Shown here: positions 12,516 to 23,000 of the stretch, piece by piece
Layout of the letters: each line of letters starts with the position of its first letter
How positions within the stretch are numbered: the stretch's first letter is position 1
Assembly: GCA_004369045.1 (NCBI GenBank)
Contig: ML213523.1
Location: 323,688-387,687 of the forward strand
From: Heliocybe sulcata
Taxonomy: Eukaryota; Basidiomycota; Agaricomycetes; Gloeophyllales; Gloeophyllaceae
Length of the DNA: 64,000 nucleotides
Reading direction: 5' to 3'
Notes under the pieces: generated by a model
Databases searched by the model: none
The model's input: the letters and a program-made list of their open reading frames with translations, nothing else
What the model was told of the DNA's origin: nothing
Program-made: the position numbers and the translations under genes

Positions 12516-12849
12516 AACCAGGATATCATATCCCCTCGGTCATCATATCGAACGAGGGTATACCATATTATTCTTATGCCTGCCGTGATTCTTGAACTCT
12601 GCTTAATTCCGGGACAAATTATGTATTGCTTTATGGATAAGAGTTTGTCGATGTAATACCACCTACCTGTATCCCGTAGCTACTGTCCCAGTCATAGATG
12701 TTTGTATTCATTTCTCCTTCCTCGATTCTCAATGTGAAGTCTGCCAAGTCTGTCACATCCTTCCAGTCCGCACCCGGCAAATCCCGACAACCCAACCTAT
12801 TCGAAAACATAGTCTCAACCAGCTCTCCCTCTCCCTCTCAAACTCAAAC
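12516..12849. other. Spacer between GH16 and ATP19
   Basis: About 330 bases hold the GH16 3' end and the ATP19 promoter. A pyrimidine-rich tract (CTCTCCCTCTCCCTCTC-like) sits at about 12820-12840, directly before the ATP19 start, as in many fungal housekeeping promoters. No gene is seen. Confidence 0.4.
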
Positions 12850-13275
12850 ATGTCTTAGTACGCCATTGCTCCCTTAAGTTCTCTCAACCCTTGCTAACTG
12901 AACCTATAACCCCTCTTCTACCACACAGCCAAATCCTCGGCCGCGCCGTCAAATCCGAGCACCTCGCGATCGGCACGCTGCTGAGCACGGTCGGGCTCAC
13001 CATGGCCGCGACGGGCGGCTCCAAGGAGAAGAGCAAGGGCAAGGAGACCGACGCGCCCAAGTTTGAGAGCAGCTCCAAGTGCGCTTGATCCCCTCTCTTC
13101 CGTGGTCCGCCTTGTATACTGACCAAGCGTCCGTGTTATGGCACAACAGGGACGAAGCAGACTTGTACGTGTCCCACCGGTTTACTCTTGTTGTATGTCG
13201 ATCATGAACGACTGACACAGGTTCGACAGCATCAAGAAGTACATTGAGGAGGCCGAGAAGGAGGCGTCGCATTAA
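12850..13275 (+). CDS. ATP19: Mitochondrial ATP synthase subunit K (Atp19)
   Basis: Four short exons (12850-12857, 12929-13078, 13150-13164, 13221-13275) encode 75 residues. The N-terminus MSYQILGRAVKSEHLAIGTL matches the fungal subunit K pattern: a short start, then a conserved H/Y-LA-GTL motif leading into a single membrane segment (LLSTVGLTMAATG), then a Lys/Glu-rich tail ending KKYIEEAEKEASH. Subunit K associates with dimeric F1Fo-ATP synthase in the inner mitochondrial membrane and is not catalytic. The first coding exon is only 8 nt (MS plus two bases) and the third 15 nt, so automated callers could easily miss or truncate the gene. All four exons close in phase. Confidence 0.85.
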
Positions 13276-13736
13276 ACGAGGACGGTGGTTGTTCGTCTTA
13301 GGCGGATGTTTGCTCTGCGATGACTGTATGACACCTCTCAAAACCCTTCATCATCCGGATACCCTGCGTATGCAACCGACATGCAATTACCAACTCGCGC
13401 TCACCAGTCCTTGCAAGGACAGTACTTAGAAACTACGGTTAGGCAGGGAATACGCTGAGCAGACACCAACACCATCAACGCGAGTTATTATGCATCCAGT
13501 AAGTACAATACGAGGTTCCTGAACGCCCAGAATGCAATTCCACCCCCACCTATCCTATACTGTAAAGCCAGCCTGACTATAGCAGGTAACCATCATAACT
13601 ATAGATCATTAATCACATTAAATCAACCAGGATATGGACCCCTTCATGCAATCGCCAGTCAGAAAAACAAATCTTGTACAATAAACGTGAATGCGAGATC
13701 TGGACTCATAAATACCCCTCTCCCATTATAACCCGA
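13276..13736. other. Convergent intergenic region
   Basis: This stretch lies between the ATP19 3' end (+) and the stop of the DUF4048-type gene (-). It is AT-richer than its neighbours around 13560-13730 and probably contains both polyadenylation sites. No gene is supported. Confidence 0.4.
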
Positions 13737-15243
13737 TTACCAGTTCCACTCCTCCTCCTCGTCATTTGTAGCGGTAGTGGTTGCTGGTTTGGCAGGTGTG
13801 GACGCGGGTTTAGGGGTCATGATACTCTGATTGGGCTTCGGTACGGGCTTTGAGTCGGGTGTCATGATGCCACCCAACGACCGCCCGTCGTCTTCATCGT
13901 CCAATAACGAACATGCCTCACTCTGCCGCTGCAACTCGCCGAACACAGACTCTTTGCTTGGAGCCTCCGCTGGCGGAGACCCTAAGGCCGCAAACACGTC
14001 TGAGAGAAGAGCGGAGGCGCGGCGTGAGCCCTTCGACAACCTACGACGACAGTAAGAGAAGAGTCGTCAGAGGGAAAGTAGATAAGGGGACTCACGTCTG
14101 GTCCCATTTACCCACAAGAAGCGCAAGCCCGGGGCTTGACGGCGGCGGCAGTGCGCCAGGTCGTGAAAGCCGTTTGTTCGCGGTAGGCGTGGAATAGGAT
14201 GATGGCGGGGAGGTGGTAAGCGGTGAAGGGGTAGGGCAGTCTTTCGAGCGACGGCGAAGCGTCTTCGACGAAGGGTGCGGCAACTGAAGATGAAGTTATA
14301 TCTATCGATTCTCGAAGCTAAGACAGATGAACGCACCGTAGCAGCCTTATCCTCCTGATCGTCTTCGAAACTGGACGCCGACGACTGCGAGAGCCTGTTC
14401 GTGCTGTTGCTCGTGCTCGTAGTGGCAGTAGACGCAGACGAAGTGCTCTCATTATTGACATGCCCGTAGCCCGACACCCTCCTTAACGATTTGGGGACGG
14501 CTGAAGGAGGAGGTGTAGAGGATCCCATATCACTGAGACCCGCTGCGAGTATCCGTCCGACGCCCTGGACCATCCCTGAGTTCCCGGAGGGGGTCGGGGG
14601 CATTGAAGAACGCTGCAGCCCCCGGTTGACAATCTTCTCCCACTTGCGCTTGAGCTCCAGGAGTTCTTCTTCTTCACGGGCGAGCTGGGAGCGCAGATCA
14701 AGGCATTTGGACTCTTTCTGGGCGATAAAATGTAGAAGGTCGGAATGCCTATATTTGAGACGCCCGGTCAAACGACGCAGAGACTTGATATGTTGGATGT
14801 ACCCACTTTTCCACCAGTGTCAAGGGCCCTCTGTCCACCTGCGCACGAAGCGACCCAGTACTTTTCCTGTCTCCCTTCGACCCTACCCGTACGGACTGAC
14901 TTCTGGTCAGTGCTGGGGCCGGACCTGAGGTCGCTGGCAAGTTCGAGAGTTCCGGTTCTCTATCACGGGTGACATTACTGTTGGATGGGAAGTATGATAT
15001 CGAAGATTGCCTGCGCGACGTCTTGCGTGCGGGAGAAATTGGCGACGGCAGAGAACCGTAATTAGCAGGAGAGGACAGTAGAGGCGCTGAGGCCGGACCC
15101 GAGCTGGATGCGGTGTCGTTTGCGGCAAGATGAAGGGGTTTAGGCCCCGTTGAGCGAGATGACAAGGAGTGGTGATTAGGGGCGGACGTGGACGCGTCCA
15201 TGGAAAGAGCGTCGAAAGTTGGAGAGGGCGCTACGGTCAACAT
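13737..15243 (-). CDS. Fungal DUF4048-type protein
   Basis: Four exons (15243-14807, 14748-14337, 14283-14096, 14040-13737) encode 446 residues with consistent phases. The N-terminal third is Ser-rich and contains TSRRQSSISYFPSNS. The most conserved part follows: PLTLVEKHSDLLHFIAQKES, then a charged coiled coil (LRSQLAREEEELLELKRKWE) and IVNRGL. The second half is low complexity and ends in EEEEWNW. This pattern of a SISYFPS-like motif plus the LVEKHxDLLxFIAQKE helix is what I associate with the fungal DUF4048 family, whose function is unknown. No signal peptide or membrane segment is visible. An alternative start lies 14 codons downstream at 15201. The gene converges on ATP19. Confidence 0.65.
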
Positions 15244-16933
15244 AACGCATAGACCGTTAGCATGGAGACTGGAGTGACTACGGCGATATAATCTAAGCGG
15301 GTTCGAGTCCAGGTTCAAGGTGGCGGACTTTACCTTCGTTGATCGCGCGCCCTTCGCAGAGATGCTCAGCCACAATTCATTTCAGACCACTGCCTGCAGC
15401 TCCACTTCTTTCCGTCGACATGGATCGGATACAGATATCATGCGCTATTAATTAGCTGCTATAGCACACGCGGCAAACAGATTATTAGCTTCAGGATTGA
15501 TTCGAAGACTTGGAATCCAGACGACTCCGAAGTCGTTCTCTTCCCGCGCACACTGAATCGGAATAAAGATTGTAGAACTTATCTCTGGTTCGGAAGACTC
15601 GCAGCAGACGCAGGCAGCATGTTCTGAATTTGCTGGGAGACAGGCACTATGCATAGCCTGCAATACCCCAGGAAGCACAAGCGTAGTGGTGGGGAGGAGA
15701 GAAAGAGGGCTGCATTCTCGAGCCTCTTCGACTTTATATAGCTCAGCACGCTATGTATGTGAAGGGAAGTGAAGGGCGTCTAGATGGCACACATTTGTGT
15801 CACCGATTCGAAGTTAAGCAATAATGACCCAGATAAGTAATTGTCTTCCTTTATCGGGCAGAAGAGATCACACGGCAATTTCCGGACCCGCCACAATCGT
15901 CCACATCTTGCAACATCTAATAACCTAATATCATCTTGTTATTCTATGACACATGGGGTTAAAGAGTATGTGGCAATATTTATAGTTTTGGAATTCGACT
16001 AAAATTTACAAATCAATATTTTTACAGATGCCAAGTCAAGTTCTCTGCAATCGATGACCCTCCTGCGGAGCATACTTGCGCATACAGACAAAGGCAAGAC
16101 CATGACCAGGCGAAGCTCGCTCTTACTTGTCTCTTATACTACCTACTAAATGCATCAACAGCTGCCAACACAATCACTCAGTGCTGATTATTTGCAGGCT
16201 GTCTATGGTGTCAATCTCTTCTTATGTTTGCCTTGCTCAGCGCTCCATTTCACTGGGTGTGAATTATACAATCACTTCATCAAATCCCAGTATTGCGCGC
16301 GCAAAGGTCATCCGGAAGGACGCGTAGGAACTGTACTATGCAACCTGATTAGGTGTTGTAACTACCAAAACAGGAAGTATGCATGCTTCTCTTTTGCGAC
16401 ATTTCACGTCCTCAGTCATGAGCCCTTGCATATATGGCTTACCCGGCCTTTCAGAACATTTACTTAAGGAAGATTTTTGTCCAGAGTTCCTCGTAACTTT
16501 TCCCTCTCCTCCTCCATACGCCTTGAAGCAGTACGTCCTGCAAGTGGCAACACTTCTCCGTAGGCTCGTCATTCTTGCTGCATAAATCTTCTTTATGGAA
16601 ACGCACCGATAAAGCCTGATTACCGGGCTAGCAGAAATGAATGATTCAAAGGATACGGGTTGAAACGTTGATGTCCAGGAGACAGAATACTTCTGAGAGG
16701 AATTCCCACTTGTTATGGTAGGCAAGACACGTCTACAAAACACATTCAGTATTCGGATCTGATCAACCCATCCCCAGCAGTAACCCCATCCTCGCCTGGA
16801 ACAGATGACTCTTAAATGCACGGTATTGAGGGTCTCACCTAATCGGGGCCTCCGCATAAGTATACCGGCAAGGAGCCACTCAACCGCTTAACAACTCTCC
16901 TCTTGACGAATACTACGCCTACCTGCAGCTACA
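15244..16933. other. Gene-poor interval
   Basis: About 1.7 kb separates the DUF4048-type gene (-) from the plus-strand transcription unit to the right. An AT-rich core spans 15940-16030. The many short open frames show neither family resemblance nor splice continuity. Promoters of both flanking genes should lie here. Confidence 0.4.
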
Positions 16934-17461
16934 ATGGCAACCGGACAAATGCAAGGGTTAGGATATGCTGCTCCCAGTGTCCGCAGGTATACTCTTGCCC
17001 ACTGTCTACTAGGTCTCTCACCACCGGATTCCTCCGGCCGAGCTTCCATATTGGAGATCCCTTGTTGAGGAGTACGACACAGAGATAGCCATGAGGCAGC
17101 TACAGAAGGGCACCCCGACACGCACGCCTTGCATCTACGTATCCGGCCTTGGCTTGACCTGGAGCCTCTCTCGGCGCAGTGGCGGACGCGGTCGTCCGTT
17201 GAGTGGGATTTGCGACGGCTGTGTGCTATCTACATCTATTAACTTGGCTGTGTCGGCCTTGTTGTGGTCCACTGGTCTGGTTATCCATGGGCAACTGGTG
17301 TTTCACCGACTAATATCGGTATTGGCATCGGTTTTGTGTTGAAGAGCATCGGGGTCAGTGCTGTGAGTTCTCCTGAGTTCCCGTCCTTATATTGCTTCCT
17401 TATTGTCAACCACTAAACGCTAACCGCTTATATATCGGTTCCAGTACTGATCCTCGGCAAC
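16934..17461 (+). other. Possible 5' exons or a decayed gene fragment
   Basis: An ATG at 16934 opens a short segment (MATGQMQGLGYAAPSVRR) ending at a good donor (16987). Downstream, two different frames look coding for short distances: ELPYWRSLVEEYDTEIAMRQ near 17040-17100, and IRPWLDLEPLSAQWRTRSSV near 17135-17200. They cannot be joined with ordinary introns. The acceptor at about 17445 would feed into the frame of the next gene (VLILGNLPTNAPSYSP before its first Met). This is either an unresolved multi-exon 5' part of the gene at 17492 or a remnant of a separate gene. Confidence 0.25.
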
Positions 17462-17491
17462 CTCCCTACGAACGCGCCCTCCTACTCCCCC

Positions 17492-19814
17492 ATGTCGTAC
17501 CTGACACAACAGCAGTACCAGGCGCTCCTGACGCGACCGCCGCCCGCTAATTGGTCTGGGACCTGGCCGCCTCCAGTAGGCAGCGGCCCGTGGCCGCCAG
17601 GATTCCCTGGCCCGCCGCCTCCCCCTCCTGGTGTTCCAGTAAACCCTCAAAACTGGCAACGCGGGCAGTGGGTCTTCAACCCCGCCTTCCGATCTGCAGC
17701 GGGCGGCGCTACAGGGGGCATGCCCGCAAACTTCGGGCAATGGGCAGCACCCTGGCAGCACTGGGGTGTGCCAAGCGCACAGGTGCCCGCGGGATACAAC
17801 GCGCATAAGAGGCAGCAGAAACAACCAGATCCGAGCTATTGGAATACGAAGCTGGGGGATAACGGACTGGGCTTGGAGAACATGCACATCAGGTGAGCGA
17901 TATCATGGTGCACGGTGCTTACAGCTGATTTGGTAGGAACGACCCGGCCCCGCCTGAGCTGCACGCACCGAATACGCCCTGGACTTGGGCGCCCCGCGAG
18001 TTGGACGCAGTTGAGCCCGACTCGCAGGCGCGCGCCCGAGATGCCCGTACTCAACCACAACCTCAGCCGTCGTCTCGGCAGGCTCAGGCACGATCAGAGG
18101 AGCACGAGCGCGCACGAGAGACGTTGCCCCCTCCCCGACGCGCCTCCGACGATGCATATCGGCAGCTCCAAGGGCATTCAAGTCGTGATGAGCGCGAACG
18201 GACACTGGGAAGGTACGGCGTAGACCGGCCTCGGGACCACCGCAGGCAGAGTTCAGAGCCAGCTCCCAGCGGGTCCGTCGGCAGACACTCACTAGTGTCT
18301 GAGAGGCAACGCTCCAATAGCACGCAGCGTAGCCATAGCCACAGCCAGCACCATCGTGAGCGGGAGCCAGAGACGTTCACAGCGAAGCGCGAGCTTCAGC
18401 CTACGTTCTCCCCGAGTATCGTGCGCACGCCCGAGTACTATCGTCGGAATGGATCCGGATCGACCGGGGCGTCGTCTCCGACCAGGCAGAACTCCTCAAG
18501 CCGCAGCCTTGGAACTATCCCTGAAACTTCTCCTACCCCGGTATCAGGCGAGAGAGGGCAGCCACTACGGGCTCACGCTACAGCCCCTGCGCAATCCTTC
18601 AGCTCCTCGAGGCACGTCTCGAGCTCTGCTGTGTCTTCTGCCTCTGCGTCCGCTTCGATGTCCAATATCACGAATGCCGCTAGTTTCACTGAGGAACCGG
18701 AGCCTGAGCTGTTGAGTCCGCTGGTAGGTGTCACGCCGCGCATGACAACTGTAGATCAACGCGGCAGTTCGAGCGAGAGTAGATTCCGCCCGAGCGGGAG
18801 CGGCGCCGAGTACCGTACGATAAGCACCAGTGATTCTCTGGACTCTAGGTCGACGACTGCTACCAGCTCTCGTACCTCGACCATGGATGGACGGTCGTCG
18901 GCGGCACCCGTATCTCGGAGCAACACAGTGGACGGGCGTTCGAGAGCAGTACCCAGCTCTCGTACCTCGGGGCAACGGACGGCTGTTCCTAGCTCTCGGG
19001 CTGTACCGTCGGATCCACCGCTGACAAGCTCGCGGTCCACACTTCTCACTCACCATTCCGCCGATACTCCTGCTCAACGTCCTCTTACTCGACATCATTC
19101 TGAGCCCATTGTTGTCAGCGAGAACATCACGCCCATCCCTATACCGGCGCCCGTACCTCCAAGTCGGAACCGTCCGACGCCCCACCCGCGTACGAATACG
19201 CTTCCTCCTTCTCAGCAGATTTCTCGTTCTTCATCGTCGACGTCCGCGTCTAGCTCTGATTCCGCTTCCGCACCTATTTATTCTCGTCCGTCTGTATCTT
19301 CGAATCTGAATACGTCGCCCATGTACTCTAGGCCTCCAACTTCTGCCAGCCCGATTTACTCGCAGCCTTCCTCTACCCCTTCACCTCTGTATTCCCAGCC
19401 GTCTTCGAACCCTTCTCCTATGTATTCTCAGCCTCTTGATCCCAAACCCTCGCCCGTATACTCCCGACCTCCGACGCGCAGTAATAACTCTTCGCAGCCT
19501 CGGCGTGTGCGGGAAGGCTATTGGAATCGGCGTGGCGACTACCTCACGCCGGATTTGTACGTCGTGTATGCCCCGCACGATCGCGCCCATCCTCCCGATT
19601 TGGCCGACTACCCTAGCGAACGCGAGGGGTATCGCAATCACGAAGGCCGGTTCATACGATTCGACGAGAGCAGGAAGGAGCTCCCAGATAGTATACCGCT
19701 CAGAGGGATGCCGCCAAGAATACCGTATGAAAGGGTGAGTGTGGCTATGAGATCCGTGATTCGGCGCATTGTGATCTGACGCAATTTTAGTTTGTCCAGT
19801 ATATGTACGTCTGA
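17492..19814 (+). CDS. Large disordered Pro/Ser-rich protein with YS(Q/R)P repeats
   Basis: Three exons (17492-17892, 17937-19734, 19791-19814) give 740 residues. The N-terminal 130 or so residues are rich in Pro, Trp and Gly (NWSGTWPPPVGSGPWPP) and end in YWNTKLGDNGLGLENMHIRN. PELHAPNTPWTWAPREL follows across intron 1. The middle 450 residues are Ser/Arg/Thr-rich and disordered. About residues 590-650 hold at least six copies of an S-P-x-Y-S-(Q/R)-P unit. A conserved C-terminal block (EGYWNRRGDYLTPDLYVVYAP, then YPSEREGYRNHEGRFIRFDES) precedes a last coding exon of 24 nt (FVQYMYV). The two YWN-containing ends look like real short domains. I recognise the pattern only as an Agaricomycete-specific hypothetical protein. 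The start may lie further upstream. Confidence 0.7.
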
Positions 19815-19968
19815 AGAGTGGGCGGCAGGGGTAGGGCGAAGTTAGCTGGTCTTTGGATTCAAGGGATTTGTTTTATATATCATTCAGACAATGTACAATT
19901 ACATGCAAGCCAGCTACAAGCATATTGTAATACACACTTCAGGATACATTGACGTTAAGATCTCTATA

Positions 19969-20023
19969 GCCATATACACAAGCGCTACATAGAATGGCCA
20001 TATACACAAGCACTACATAGAAG
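19969..20023. repeat. Two-copy imperfect tandem repeat (27-28 bp unit)
   Basis: The unit GCCATATACACAAGCGCTAC...ATAGAA occurs at 19969-19995 and again at 19996-20023 with a few changes. It sits in the 247-bp gap between the converging ends of the YSxP-repeat gene and the RBR ligase gene, so it may lie within one or both 3' untranslated regions. Confidence 0.85.
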
Positions 20024-20061
20024 TGAACGATAAACCTGGTCGTACAGGTAACTGAGAATAA

Positions 20062-23000
20062 TTATGCACCAATCCCACCATGTTTCCACCGCATATGATC
20101 ATAGACTGCCTCACCTTTCTCGAATATCTTGAGACATACCCAGCAAATATGCACCTGGCAGACCACACATGTCATGTGGTTGCACCCGTCGACCTTCTCT
20201 ATCGCAGTCCTGCACTTAGGACAGTGTTTGACATTCTTCCCCGCCCTCCAGCGCGCAAACTCAGGCTCCAGGCCCTCTTTGAACTCGGCGCACGTCATTC
20301 CTTCGTGATGTTCGATGTGACAATGGACGCAGACGCGTCTTAGGCAACGAGGGCAAGTCAAGACTGTATCTGCAGGGCCAATGCGATAGATCTCTTCGCA
20401 GTCAGGCCCTGGGCACCAACGGTACTCGTCGGGATGGGTGCGAACATGAGCGGTAAGGGCGGACGCGGCAAGTTCGTCGAACTCGTCGGAGCCTAGGACC
20501 TCTCGGGCAACAGCAACTGGGATACCACACGAGCAAGCACCTTCATCGCCCAGACAAGTCATGGGGAACGTACGTGATTCAGTCGCCGCAGTAAAGTAGT
20601 TGGTTAGGCAGGCCTTGCACCAAGCATGCCCGCAGCGAAGGACGATGGGTCGTGTAGGTTCATCCAGACAGATCGGGCATTTCGCAACGTCCCCTGTCCT
20701 CGAAGTCACCCTGGAGTGCAGTGCTTCTTGCACCGCGACACGCACCAGTTCCAAGGCCTTGTCGCCTCGGACCAGCACTGATGGCGAGGCGAAATCCACC
20801 CGAAGGTTCTCGTAGCCGATCTGCTCTTGCAACAAACGTAAACGCATCTTCAAGAAGGGTCCCACTAATCTCCTTGGTATGGGAATGCAAAGTGTCTTGC
20901 ATTCACGAAGCGTCTCGACTTGTTCCAGGATCCCGGTCCTAACCTTCAATCTTGCCGAAGCGGAACCGTGCAATGTAATCTTGTGTGTGCGCTTGCTGGA
21001 CTGGATTTGGACGGCCGGGTTCTGTTGCTGCAGCTCAGACAGGAACGCAAACCCCGCTGCCGTACTGAAGAATGTGTCCCAGACATACTGCCCATTTTCC
21101 TTCAGAACCTCGCCTCGCAGAATGCGCTCGAAGCCCTGCTTCAGATCACCGAGGCTCTTTAGATCGGTCGCGTGCAGTTCCACCACTGACGTCAAATTTT
21201 CCTGCGATTCCACGATAGTATTGTCAGGGTGCAATGCTTCGAATTTGCGGCGAAGTTCATCTACATCGCCCTTCATCACGTTGAAAATTTCCGAACCCAG
21301 ACTATAGGAGATACTCTGCATATGTTCGACCGAAAGACTTGCGTTTTTGATGCTCCTGATAGCCTCAGGTGGCTCCACAAACAGATCTCGTGCCGCCGCG
21401 GCTGAAGAAGAGTCAAGGAAGTAGGCGTGGAGATGGACTTTGCCGTCGATGTAAGGTCCAGGACTCTGACGGAATGTAACCTTGTCCCCAAAGTCCTGTA
21501 ATACTTGACGTATAGCATTTGAAACAAGGCCGACTGGTGCTGTTTTGCTCGCCTGCTGCATAGTATCTTCGGGACGCCCAAAGTTACGCAGGTACGCCAG
21601 CTTGAGATCGTTCGGCATACAGCGGAAAGCAACAGTTACAGGACCCAGGGTCGGAATGCCCTCATGTATGGAGGGTACGATAGCCTTGCCCCATTTCTTA
21701 TCCCGACGAGCCAGATCCATCGCCTTTTCTGCTGCGGTTAGAGTTTCATACCCAGCGTAACCGGTCCACCCCGGCGCATCCCAAGTAAATCGGATACAGG
21801 TATCTTGTATCTCTGCCCGTCCCGACTTCATATTATTCGGGGGCAGTCGAGCGTGAATCGTTGTGCCCAAGACTTCAGCACCGTTAAGAGCCGCCACAGC
21901 CTCCGTCGCCTGCTTAGTGTCGGCAAAACGCGCTCGTATTGACATGGTGGTGTGGTGGTTACGATCCAAGTGCCGCCACGTCTCGATTACTTGTCCGAAT
22001 GGTGACAGGATGTCGCGCACGCTACCCTCGTCCGTGCCGCGGGGTATATTGCTCAATATGACCCAGCGCGACTCGAAGCCGGTCACCACGCCGACGACGT
22101 GGAATCCAGGACCAAATGAGACCTTCGTAGAGTTGAATACCATCATATCATGGACGTCCGATGCTTCATCCTGAGAAGAAGACACGGTAAACGTGAGAAT
22201 ACGGCGCACTCGCTGGAAGCACGTACGACATAGTAGACTCGAGAGGGCTCCGAACTGGGTATTTGGTGTGGAAGTGACGACCTCCGAGGCTCCACATGCT
22301 TGGAAGTTACTCGCCCATTTGTCATTGATGTCCCCACATCACGTACGCTCACTGAAACATACTTGGAGTCTCTGGGCTTGTCCTGCGAAGACGTACGATA
22401 AACGGACGATCGCATGATAGCCATTTACAGATCACGTACCTTTAAAGCGTCCGGCGACTTTGCATACGGTTTCGCAGGAACGTCTGAGGGCTTGCCCCAT
22501 CGATCCGGTAGAGGAGGGTCCACCTTTGAGCGCAGGACTACGTTTATATGGCCATCGAGACCCTTCGAAATATCTGGAAGTCCGACAGCAGTCGCCGCGA
22601 AGTCACTGCCACGGCAAGGACCGCTCAGTTCCTGTACGGGGAACACCTGCGTGTCATCAATAGTATCAGCAGCTGTCGACTGATATTTTCTTCGATCCCG
22701 AGAACGTCGACATCGACGCAGCGCCCGCTTCCTCACTTTAGGTAGTTTCACCTGAGGAGACTCGTGTGTCGTAGAGAAATCAAGGTTCTCAAGTGACATT
22801 GTCGAAGGTTGGAGCAGCGTGTCATTAGTCTGCTCTGCAAGCATATCAAGAGGAAGCGGCGCTGTGCTTGTGGCATGGGGAGCTTGAATTGGACGGTCGC
22901 ATTGACTCACCATCGACTTAGTCTGATTAGCATCGTAAGACTTCGGGGGTACTGCCGGGTGAGCATAACGGCAGGTATCTCCTTTCCGACATCGTCCCGC

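Noticed and set aside
15290-15320. GGTTCGAGTCC, identical to a tRNA B box
   Set aside because: The flanking bases do not form a T stem and no A box or cloverleaf lies at the right distance upstream.
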